The translations under genes and the position numbers were made by a program. This document shows positions 1 to 5,915 of a DNA stretch of 12,416 nucleotides, in pieces; positions within the stretch are counted from its first letter, which is position 1, and each line of letters begins with the position of its first letter. Source of the DNA: Candidatus Latescibacterota bacterium (lineage in GTDB: Bacteria > Latescibacterota > UBA2968 > UBA8231). The notes under the pieces were generated by a model. That model was not told where the DNA came from. It saw nothing but the letters and a program-made list of their open reading frames with translations, and searched no databases. The DNA is taken from assembly GCA_022825185.1 (NCBI GenBank), contig JAJDYK010000255.1:1-12416 (forward strand), in the 5' to 3' direction.

Positions 1-723
1 TTTGCCGCAAACGGCTATCTCAACCTAGGGCAGGTGCTCGACAACGACGACGTGCAATACTTCCGCGCCATGTTCGATGGGGACATGGAAAAGTATCCCT
101 ATTTCTGGCACCGCTACGGCCACCACCAGCACGCCAACTACGAGGCGTTGATCACCTCGCCGCAGTTCGACGAGTTGATTCGCCACCCGAGAATATACCC
201 GACGATTGAGGCGCTGATGGGCGGGCCGCTCTGCTTTGGCGAGATCGGGCTGCGGATGATGCGGGCCTACGACGGCTCATTGCACCAGGGTTGGCACCGC
301 GACAGGCCGCATTGGGACGATCATCCGTTCCGCATGGACTACATCCAACTCATGGTCTATCTGTCCGATGTCGATGAGGGGACGCATTGTTTTTCGATCT
401 CCCCGGAAGCAGTAAGCCAGCCGGTGCTCGAAGATAAGGAAGCACAGCTCAAGCGGGGCGGCGAGTACCACTTGCATGGGCCAGCGGGAACGTGCGCGCT
501 GTTTAACGTGGCGGTGCTGCACACGGCGACGACGCGGCCCACGCAAGCAGAGCGGCGCACCGTGCAGATTTACTACGGGCATCGCAACCGGGCACCGCTG
601 GCGAACGATTCGAGTATTCCGGCGGCGTTTTGGCGGGATAGCGCAGATGCAGAGACGCGGGCTTTTTACGGCGTTTTGAACGAGCGCACCAAGGTGTATT
701 TGACGGCATTTCCCGGAGCTTGA
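1..723 (+). CDS. PhyH-family Fe(II)/2-oxoglutarate dioxygenase, 5'-partial
   Basis: The reading frame is open from the first base, so the true start lies upstream of the window. An in-frame GTG at position 34 is probably internal, because the residues before it (FAANGYL) look like the usual PhyH N-terminus. Counting from that GTG, the iron facial triad is visible as H88-R-D90 in the segment GWHRD, and the distal histidine is H163 in AVLHTATTRP. The basic residues that follow (R173-R174) are candidates for binding the 2-oxoglutarate C5 carboxylate. Family members are soluble oxygenases that hydroxylate or otherwise oxidise small molecules using Fe(II), O2 and 2-oxoglutarate. The substrate cannot be inferred. 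The gene ends 45 bp before the diadenylate cyclase gene. It is one of four PhyH genes in the window and is not closely similar by eye to the other three. Confidence 0.88.
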   Translation, partial: FAANGYLNLGQVLDNDDVQYFRAMFDGDMEKYPYFWHRYGHHQHANYEALITSPQFDELIRHPRIYPTIEALMGGPLCFGEIGLRMMRAYDGSLHQGWHRDRPHWDDHPFRMDYIQLMVYLSDVDEGTHCFSISPEAVSQPVLEDKEAQLKRGGEYHLHGPAGTCALFNVAVLHTATTRPTQAERRTVQIYYGHRNRAPLANDSSIPAAFWRDSADAETRAFYGVLNERTKVYLTAFPGA

Positions 724-768
724 CCCATTCCCTTCCTTTAGGGCGAGGAGATGGCGAGATAGATCATT

Positions 769-1935
769 TTGCACACACCCCTGTTGGACATAGCACCCAC
801 TGATCTGGTGGACATAGCAGTCGTCGCGTTGCTGCTTTGGGGTCTAGTGGTTTGGACCCGCCGAGCGCGAATGGCCCTGCTCGGTCTGGCGTTTTTGGGC
901 GTCTTCTACCACCTGATAGCGCAGCAATTCAAGTTGCAGCTAACGACTTGGATCCTCCAAGGCTTTTTCGCGGCGCTAGTGGTGGTAGTAGTGGTGGTGT
1001 TCCAGGATGATTTGCGCCGGCTCTTTGAGCAGATCGCCACGCTCAGTCTGCGCCGCAAGGCTCCGCGCCCGGATCCCTCCAGCTTGGGAACGCTGACTAG
1101 GGGGTTGTATCAGTTGGCTGCGAAAAGACGCGGGGCCTTGGTGGTCCTGCCGGGGCGCGAGCCGATAGAGCGGCATTTTTTGCAGCATGGGGTCCCTTTG
1201 GATGCGGAGATCAGCGAAGAACTCCTCGACAGCCTTTTTGATCCCGGTTCGGCTGGGCACGACGGCGCACTGGTGATGGAGAATAATAAGATCAAGGAGT
1301 TTGGGGTGCATTTGCCGCTCTCTGAGAATAGGAATGAACTGAAGGGAGGTGGTACGCGGCACGCGGCCGCGCTGGGCCTAGCTGAACGCAGCGATGCCCT
1401 GTGTCTGGTAGTTTCAGAAGAGCGCGGCACCATCGGGATTGCCGCACGGGGGCAACTCGAGATTCTGGACGATCCGGACGCGGGCAAATTGGCGAGCAGG
1501 ATTAGAAACTACTTGCAGCATACGGGGGCCCCGGTGAACGCACGCCGGGTCGAGTGGCACCAGTTGGGTCGGCGGCTGGTGGAAGGTCTTTTGTCCTTCG
1601 CCTTGGCTTTGGGTGCGTGGCTGGTCTTCGTGCCGGTTGAGGAAGCGGTGCTCCAAGTGCCCGTAGCCGTGGAGAACATGCCCGAAGGATATGTGCTAAG
1701 GGACGTCAGCCCTCAAGAGGTAGAGATAGAAGTGGCCGGTCCGCGGTGGGCCATGTTGTTGGCGAGCAATGCGGATTCTAAGGTCGTCATCGATGCCGAT
1801 CTCGTCCGGTTGCAGCGGCGGACCTTTGCGGTGTCCGCCCAGTCCGTGCGTCATGCGACCGGGTTGGAGATCAAAAGCATCAAGCCAGACAAGGTGAAAC
1901 TAACCGTGCAGAAAACGCGAGGAGGAAGGCGATGA
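769..1935 (+). CDS. cdaA: Membrane diadenylate cyclase (CdaA type) fused to a YbbR/CdaR domain
   Basis: Enzymes of this family make the second messenger c-di-AMP from two ATP at the inner membrane. Three hydrophobic segments at about residues 15-29, 36-50 and 60-78 match the CdaA N-terminal membrane region. They are followed by FQDDLRRLFE, the equivalent of the usual FQPELRR. The DAC (DisA_N) domain spans about 100-255, with the DGA motif at 165-167, GTRHAAALG at 195-203 and VSEERG at 215-220. The second arginine of the DisA RHR motif is alanine here. A fourth hydrophobic helix (about 272-288) leads to a single YbbR-like domain (about 292-380), predicted outside the membrane. In Firmicutes, CdaA (about 270 residues) and its regulator CdaR (several YbbR domains) are separate adjacent genes, so this is a fusion. 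The start is uncertain. TTG 769 keeps the first helix, an in-frame stop lies at 760, and the purine-rich stretch at 741-750 is rather distant. GTG 808 is an alternative. A valine run (residues 71-77) sits in helix 3. Confidence 0.9.
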   Translation: MHTPLLDIAPTDLVDIAVVALLLWGLVVWTRRARMALLGLAFLGVFYHLIAQQFKLQLTTWILQGFFAALVVVVVVVFQDDLRRLFEQIATLSLRRKAPRPDPSSLGTLTRGLYQLAAKRRGALVVLPGREPIERHFLQHGVPLDAEISEELLDSLFDPGSAGHDGALVMENNKIKEFGVHLPLSENRNELKGGGTRHAAALGLAERSDALCLVVSEERGTIGIAARGQLEILDDPDAGKLASRIRNYLQHTGAPVNARRVEWHQLGRRLVEGLLSFALALGAWLVFVPVEEAVLQVPVAVENMPEGYVLRDVSPQEVEIEVAGPRWAMLLASNADSKVVIDADLVRLQRRTFAVSAQSVRHATGLEIKSIKPDKVKLTVQKTRGGRR

Positions 1936-1967
1936 AGATCGCTGTGAAAGGCAGAGCATGGCACTGA
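1932..1967 (+). other. Short 11-codon ORF with a strong ribosome binding site, overlapping the cdaA stop
   Basis: GGAGG at 1921-1925 is followed by an ATG at 1932 that overlaps the cdaA stop codon (ATGA). This frame reads MKIAVKGRAWH and then stops, overlapping the start of the next PhyH gene (ATG 1958) in another frame. The PhyH start itself has only a weak AAAGG upstream. This could be a translational-coupling leader, the 5' stub of a lost gene, or chance. There is no evidence that the peptide is functional. Confidence 0.25.
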
Positions 1968-2692
1968 GAGAGCAACAGATTGCGTTTTTTAAGCAGCAGG
2001 GCTACTTGATTATGGAGAACTTCATCGCGCCGGAGCAGCTAGCCGCTTGGCGCGGGCAGTTCTGGCAGCACGTAGGGGCCGATCCAGCAGACCCGGCGAG
2101 TTGGCCCGATAGCTATGTGATTGACGGGTTTGCGGTTGAACCGGCCTTTGGTCAGCTTCCGCAGATGCAAGCGGTGGTCGAGGCGCTGGGTGGTGGGCAG
2201 TTTAGCGGCGGCGGCGGGTCCCTGCTGGTGCAGTGGCCGCGCTTGGGGGAGGCGTGGGACTGGCCGGGCCAAGGGCATATCGACGGCTACGGACCCGGGG
2301 GCTGGAGCGGCGGTTTTATGCTGGGAGCGACGGCCTATCTCGACGATGTGGAAGCAAACGGTGGGGCCTTTGTTTACTGGCCGCAGAGCCATCTGCCGAC
2401 TCACGCGTACTTCCGCGAGCATCCCGCCCACATCGACGGCAGCTTCCGCGACCGCGACGATTGGGAGCCGCGCCAATGGGGGTTGTTTTCAGACCGCTCC
2501 CCCCAAGGGCCGGAGCAATTTGTGGCGCGGGCCGGGGACGTAATTTTCTGGCACTGCTTTCTGTGTCACACCGGCTCGGTCAACATCCGCTCTAAGCCGC
2601 GGCTGGGGCTTTTCGCCCGCTGGCACTACGCCGAGCGCGAGACGATGCGCTACGAGGTGCCGGAAGACCTGTGGAAGTATTGGGCGATCTAA
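1958..2692 (+). CDS. PhyH-family Fe(II)/2-oxoglutarate dioxygenase
   Basis: This 244-residue protein begins with the typical PhyH opening (FFKQQGYLIMENFI, residues 10-23). The iron site is visible as H107-I-D109 in GQGHIDGYG and distal H204 in FLCHTGSVN. The basic residues after it (R211, R215) fit the 2-oxoglutarate anchor. The GDVIFWH stretch (193-199) before the distal histidine is the usual beta-strand context. A glycine-rich loop (GGGQFSGGGG, 78-87) precedes the catalytic core. The length is near the short end for the family. ATG 1958 is chosen because it gives the full N-terminal helix; its ribosome binding site is weak (AAAGG, 1947-1951), and translation may be coupled to cdaA 22 bp upstream. 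The substrate is unknown. Co-location with c-di-AMP synthesis does not by itself indicate a shared function. Confidence 0.88.
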   Translation: MALREQQIAFFKQQGYLIMENFIAPEQLAAWRGQFWQHVGADPADPASWPDSYVIDGFAVEPAFGQLPQMQAVVEALGGGQFSGGGGSLLVQWPRLGEAWDWPGQGHIDGYGPGGWSGGFMLGATAYLDDVEANGGAFVYWPQSHLPTHAYFREHPAHIDGSFRDRDDWEPRQWGLFSDRSPQGPEQFVARAGDVIFWHCFLCHTGSVNIRSKPRLGLFARWHYAERETMRYEVPEDLWKYWAI

Positions 2693-2730
2693 AACGCCCT
2701 GCTGTCGAGCCGTTCGGCCATCTGTGCGAG

Positions 2731-2759
2731 TTGCCCGTTTCGACAAAATCGTCTAATTT
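2731..2759 (+). promoter_or_regulatory. Possible sigma70-type promoter for the omega-like gene
   Basis: In a locally AT-rich patch after a GC-rich gene, TTGCCC (2731-2736) and TAATTT (2754-2759) are separated by 17 bp, upstream of the small ORF starting at 2817. Both boxes deviate from consensus. Other pairings in the same patch are possible, for example a -10 box at TATGGT, 2761-2766. Confidence 0.3.
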
Positions 2760-2816
2760 TTATGGTTTTGTAACATTATGCCCGCCCTCATTCACCTTTC
2801 ATCCTCGGGAGCTACA

Positions 2817-3062
2817 ATGGCCAAGTCGATGTTTTCTCGGGAAGTCGCCCTCAAGCTAGAAGGCGAAATCAACGCCTTTCAAGCCTGTCGCAGTCTATCG
2901 CAGCGCGCGCGAGACATTAACGATGAGCGCAATCTGAAAAAAGGCGAAAGCGAAATTCCCGAAGACGAACAGCCCAATTCGTCGGCCAGTGCCATGCTAG
3001 ATTTTGCCGAGGGACGCATCGTCCTCGCGCCGGAAGAAGGTGTGGACTCAGACGAGGTCTGA
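2817..3062 (+). CDS. rpoZ: Small acidic protein resembling RNA polymerase omega subunit (RpoZ/Rpb6 family)
   Basis: This 81-residue protein is chosen to start at ATG 2817, 5 nt after GGGAG (2807-2811), rather than at an in-frame ATG 13 codons earlier that has no ribosome binding site. The core INAFQACRSLSQRARDINDE (18-37) resembles the omega/Rpb6 signature, in which an asparagine and an aromatic residue are followed by a hydrophobic helix and then RARQIN. AMLDFAEGRI (59-68) matches the later omega segment of the type ALxEIxEGKI. The tail is acidic (EEGVDSDEV). Omega is a non-catalytic subunit that helps assemble RNA polymerase and binds the beta-prime subunit. The match is by motif only and the opening (MAKSMFSREVALKLEGE) is divergent, so the name is tentative. 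It has its own AT-rich upstream region and is probably not cotranscribed with the preceding PhyH gene. Confidence 0.6.
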   Translation: MAKSMFSREVALKLEGEINAFQACRSLSQRARDINDERNLKKGESEIPEDEQPNSSASAMLDFAEGRIVLAPEEGVDSDEV

Positions 3063-3075
3063 ATCGCCCGCCGCT

Positions 3076-3112
3076 AGCGACAGCCCATCTACCTCGTGGG
3101 CCTGCCTTCGCT
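3076..3112. repeat. Imperfect inverted repeat after the omega-like gene
   Basis: The left arm AGCGA-CA-GCCCA (3076-3087) pairs with the right arm TGGGC, TG and TCGCT (3097-3101, 3103-3104, 3108-3112), with bulges of 1 and 3 nt and a 9-nt loop. It begins 13 bp after the omega-like stop codon. An A8 tract (3122-3129), not a T tract, follows on the plus strand, so it does not fit a standard intrinsic terminator for that gene. It may be an mRNA 3'-end stabiliser or chance. A further small perfect hairpin (CCGCC, 5-nt loop, GGCGG) lies at 3191-3205. No gene is supported in the rest of 3063-3275. Confidence 0.35.
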
Positions 3113-3275
3113 GCCGTCTCTAAAAAAAACATATAGCCGTCGCCCTGCCGGTCGCGTACCTTGCTGACTAAGAAAAGGCTGGGGACGGGGCCGCCTGCTT
3201 GGCGGAATGCGGCGCGGCACCTAGTACTTTCTCCCTCTTTCATAGCGCGAATAAACGCCCTGTAAAGGAGGCGTC

Positions 3276-4214
3276 ATGGGCCTAGAAAAAAACTGCTGTC
3301 CCCGCCGCCGCTGGGGCAAGACCGAGCTTTCCATACCAGTAATCCCATTTGGGACGCAAGGCTTTGGCGGCCACTTCGGGCCGGTTGACGACCAAGAGGC
3401 CATGGCCCTGATGCGCCGAGCCGTCGATTTGGGCGTCAATCACTTCGACTGCGCCCGCTGCTACGGCGACTCGCTGCGCAAGCTGGGCCGCGCGATCAAG
3501 GAAGGCGTCATCGCTCGCCGCGAGATCATCATCAGCGGCCGCATATGCTGCCACAGTGCCGCTAAATGGGGCGGATACGGCGAGGGGCGGCCCGACTATT
3601 CGGCGGCGCGGGTCTTGGCCGATGCCGAAGATCAGCTAGAAATTCTGGGAATCGAGAAATTCGACGTGCTCTTTCTCCACGACCCGCCCGAGATAGAACC
3701 AACCCTTGAGGCGGGCGGCGCGCTCGAAGGGCTGGAACAGGTGCGCCAGCGGGGTGCCGTAGATTTCATCGGCTATGGCATGAACCCCCACGACTTTCAC
3801 CTCGCGCACATTGATTCGGGCCGCACCGACGCGATGCTGTGCTTCAGCGACTACAACTTGCTCCGGCAGAGCGCTGCCGACGCCATCCTGCCAGCGGCCG
3901 CGGCCGCCGACCTCGGAGTACTCAACGGCTGGTCGATCATGCGCGGCTGGCTGACGGGCGTGCCCGTGGAGCGCTTTATACCGCGCGACAAGTGGGGCGA
4001 AGATCAGCATCGGGCCGAGGCCATGCGCTTGTGGTGCAACGAGCAGGGCATCGACATGCTGGAACTGACGCTGCAATTTTGCCTGTGCGAGGAACGCATT
4101 CACGGCAACCCCATCGGCTCGCTGAACGTCGAGCAGCTAGAAAAAAACGTCGCGGCGGCCATGGCGGTCGTCTCCGACGAAACAATCGCCGCTTTTGTCG
4201 CAGCGGGACTCTAA
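3276..4214 (+). CDS. Aldo/keto reductase family protein with altered catalytic tetrad
   Basis: This 312-residue protein has an AKR (TIM-barrel, NADPH-dependent carbonyl reductase) layout. RRWGKTELSIPVIPFGTQGFG (11-31) is the N-terminal strand. Next comes D58 with Y63 in HFDCARCYGDS, the Asp and Tyr of the tetrad, and H135 in VLFLHDPPE. The segment corresponding to the usual I-x-T-K-V strand reads IISGRI (85-90), so the tetrad lysine appears to be Arg89. CCHSAAKWGGYG (91-102) then replaces the usual loop. The C-terminal NADPH-binding segment (NPIGSLNVEQLEKNV, 278-292) resembles the usual IPG-type motif but is modified. The start is clear: AAAGGAGG precedes ATG 3276. This is the first gene of the seven-gene same-strand block. 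The fold is confident; catalytic activity is uncertain because of the lysine change, and a lyase- or epimerase-like derivative is possible. Confidence 0.85.
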   Translation: MGLEKNCCPRRRWGKTELSIPVIPFGTQGFGGHFGPVDDQEAMALMRRAVDLGVNHFDCARCYGDSLRKLGRAIKEGVIARREIIISGRICCHSAAKWGGYGEGRPDYSAARVLADAEDQLEILGIEKFDVLFLHDPPEIEPTLEAGGALEGLEQVRQRGAVDFIGYGMNPHDFHLAHIDSGRTDAMLCFSDYNLLRQSAADAILPAAAAADLGVLNGWSIMRGWLTGVPVERFIPRDKWGEDQHRAEAMRLWCNEQGIDMLELTLQFCLCEERIHGNPIGSLNVEQLEKNVAAAMAVVSDETIAAFVAAGL

Positions 4215-4290
4215 GTTTGACGCCCCTTGGGGGTGTTCCGTACTTTCCGCCCGCCGGACCGTATAGCTCAATTACCATCAAAGGAGGAGT

Positions 4291-5061
4291 ATGGGAGCTG
4301 CAGAAGAGTACTACGCGCAGACGATGGAACTGTTGCAACGTCTGCGCGATACGCAAATGGACGCTATCGACCAAGCCGCCGCAATCTGCACCGAGAGCAT
4401 TGCCAACGGCGGCTTGGTCTTTCTCTTTGGTGCGGGGCACTCGCGCATGATGTGCGAGGAAATGACGCCGCGCCAAGGATGTTTCGTGGGCTTTTTTGCA
4501 CTGGTCGAGCTAGCGGTATCGAACCACGCGTCAATCGTCGGCACCAACGGGTTGCGCGGGCCGCTCTTTTTAGAAAAGTACGAAGGCTACGCCGAGGAGA
4601 TTCTCCAGGGGTTCAAGTTCGGACCGCACGATGCCTTTATCTTGATTTCGACCAGCGGCATTCGGCCCCTAATCGTCGAGATGGCCATGGGCGCTAAGGC
4701 GCGGGGCTTGCCCGTAATCGCCATGCTGTCGAAACCGCACGGCGACCAGTCGCCGCCCGCGCACTCGTCGGGCCAGAAGCTGATGGATGTGGCTGATGTC
4801 GTCCTCGACAACCAGTGTCCGCCGGGGGACTGCGTGCTCGAGCTAGAGGGATTGGAGTGGCGGACTGGGCCGGTATCGACGGTGACCGGCGCGATGATGA
4901 TGAATATGCTGCGCTGCGAAGTGGCCGAGCGATTGTTGGCGCGGGGGATCAAGCCAGAGCTATTGCCGAGCCATCAGTTTGTCGGCAATGTAAGCGCGGA
5001 AGAACAGCTAGAGCGATTTTACGAAGGCTACCGCAAGAGCCTCAAGCATCTGTACGAGTAG
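4291..5061 (+). CDS. SIS-domain phosphosugar-binding protein, UPF0309 type
   Basis: This 256-residue protein has a sugar isomerase (SIS) fold. An N-terminal helix (1-38) leads to VFLFGAGHSRMM (43-54), and FILISTSGIRPLIVEMA (116-132) contains the STSG phosphosugar-binding loop. LPVIAMLSKPHGDQSP (140-155) follows the second alpha/beta unit. Length and motif order fit the UPF0309 group, related to MurNAc-6-P etherase and GmhA-like SIS enzymes, which isomerise or deaminate phosphorylated sugars or bind them as effectors. No DNA-binding domain is visible, so an enzyme is more likely than an RpiR-type regulator. The start ATG 4291 follows AAGGAGGAG directly. The gap of 76 bp to the reductase holds a C4/G5 inverted repeat without a T tract. 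Together with the ROK protein two genes downstream it points to phosphosugar chemistry; the particular sugar is unknown. Confidence 0.85.
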   Translation: MGAAEEYYAQTMELLQRLRDTQMDAIDQAAAICTESIANGGLVFLFGAGHSRMMCEEMTPRQGCFVGFFALVELAVSNHASIVGTNGLRGPLFLEKYEGYAEEILQGFKFGPHDAFILISTSGIRPLIVEMAMGAKARGLPVIAMLSKPHGDQSPPAHSSGQKLMDVADVVLDNQCPPGDCVLELEGLEWRTGPVSTVTGAMMMNMLRCEVAERLLARGIKPELLPSHQFVGNVSAEEQLERFYEGYRKSLKHLYE

Positions 5062-5082
5062 GGGCGACCCTTAGGGTCGCCC
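5062..5082. repeat. Perfect 9-bp palindromic hairpin (REP-like) between SIS and SDR genes
   Basis: GGGCGACCC (5062-5070), loop TTA, then GGGTCGCCC (5074-5082) form a perfect 9-bp stem immediately after the SIS stop codon. No T tract follows, so it is not a classical terminator. Its form (a GC-rich palindrome abutting a stop codon in an intergenic spacer) is typical of dispersed extragenic palindromes. It occupies the place where the next gene's ribosome binding site would be expected. Confidence 0.75.
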
Positions 5083-5095
5083 GCACCCATCCCTA

Positions 5096-5902
5096 TTGAC
5101 CCAATTCCAACCCAACCACATCGTGGGTACGCTCGACAACAAGGTTTGTCTAATTACCGGCTCTACCGGCATCGCCGAGGCCACGGCTCTGCACGCAGCC
5201 GAGGAGGGGGCCAAGGTATTCGTCACCTCGCGGACGGAAGCAAACTGTCGGGCCTTGGCCGAGAAGCTGGGAGCCCAAGGGACGCATCGGGCAGCCGATC
5301 TGACGCAACAGGAACAGGTCGCCGATGTCGTGCAGGCCTGCGTCGAAAAGTGGGGGCGGATCGACGGGTTGTTCAATGTAGCGGGGATCAGCGGCCGACG
5401 CTTTGGCGACGGGCCGCTGCACGAATGTACAGAGGAAGGGTGGGACGCGACATTGGACGCCAACGCCAAGAGCATGTTTTTGGTCTGTCGCGCCGCGTTG
5501 CAACAAATGTTGACCCAAGAACCGCGCGAGGACGGAGCGCGCGGGGCGATTCTCAACATGGCCAGTGTGTTGGCCTTTGCGCCGGAGCGGAAGTTTTTTG
5601 CCTCGCACGCTTATGCGGCCAGCAAGGGGGCGATTGTGTCGCTGAGCAAAGCCATGGCCAGCTACTACGCGCCGCACGGAATTCGAGTCAACGCCATTGC
5701 GCCGGCACTGGTGGAGACGCCGATGAGCAAGCGGGCTGGAGAAAACGCGGAAATCATGGCGTTTATGCGCGACAAGCAGCCACTCGGGGCGATGATGAGC
5801 GCGGCGGATGTGGCCGGGATGGCGGTTTTTTTGTTGGGAGATCGAGCGCGGGCGATTACTGGAACTGTGGTGACCGTGGATGCAGGTTGGTGCGTGAGCT
5901 AA
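5096..5902 (+). CDS. Short-chain dehydrogenase/reductase (SDR) with shortened nucleotide-binding motif
   Basis: This 268-residue classical-SDR-sized protein is predicted to be a cytosolic NAD(P)-dependent alcohol or carbonyl oxidoreductase. Visible signatures are NVAG (94-97, usually NNAG), catalytic Ser157 in NMASV, Tyr173 and Lys177 in YAASK, and IAPALVETPM (201-210) after the active site. The C-terminus ITGTVVTVDAGW (254-265) is typical. The glycine-rich motif reads TGSTGIAEA (21-29): one residue shorter than TGxxxGxG and with Ala in place of the last Gly. The start is uncertain. TTG 5096 gives a normal N-terminus but has no ribosome binding site, because a palindrome fills the spacer. GTG 5123 (giving VGTLDNKVCLITG) is an equally plausible start without a good site. 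Translation may be coupled to the SIS gene 34 bp upstream. Confidence 0.87.
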   Translation: MTQFQPNHIVGTLDNKVCLITGSTGIAEATALHAAEEGAKVFVTSRTEANCRALAEKLGAQGTHRAADLTQQEQVADVVQACVEKWGRIDGLFNVAGISGRRFGDGPLHECTEEGWDATLDANAKSMFLVCRAALQQMLTQEPREDGARGAILNMASVLAFAPERKFFASHAYAASKGAIVSLSKAMASYYAPHGIRVNAIAPALVETPMSKRAGENAEIMAFMRDKQPLGAMMSAADVAGMAVFLLGDRARAITGTVVTVDAGWCVS

Positions 5903-5915
5903 CCAAGGAGGACGC

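Noticed and set aside
977..1000. GTG/GTA trinucleotide run in cdaA, considered as a microsatellite or phase-variable tract
   Set aside because: It encodes valines in the third membrane helix. Trinucleotide changes would not shift the frame, and the codons are mixed, so a coding explanation suffices.
2671..2859. Plus-strand ORF of 62 codons overlapping the end of the second PhyH gene and the omega-like start
   Set aside because: It crosses the promoter-like AT-rich patch, overlaps genes at both ends and has no ribosome binding site.
2917..3243. Minus-strand ORF of 108 codons in the gap before the aldo/keto reductase
   Set aside because: It has no ribosome binding site and overlaps the omega-like gene antisense. 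Part of its peptide is mentioned as a finding, but a gene is not supported.
4224..4238. CCCC-TT-GGGGG inverted repeat after the aldo/keto reductase, considered as a terminator
   Set aside because: The realistic stem is only about three pairs once a loop is allowed, and no T tract follows.
4227..4697. Plus-strand ORF of 156 codons across the reductase-SIS junction
   Set aside because: It is a shifted-frame shadow of the SIS gene; the SIS frame has a strong ribosome binding site and clear motifs.
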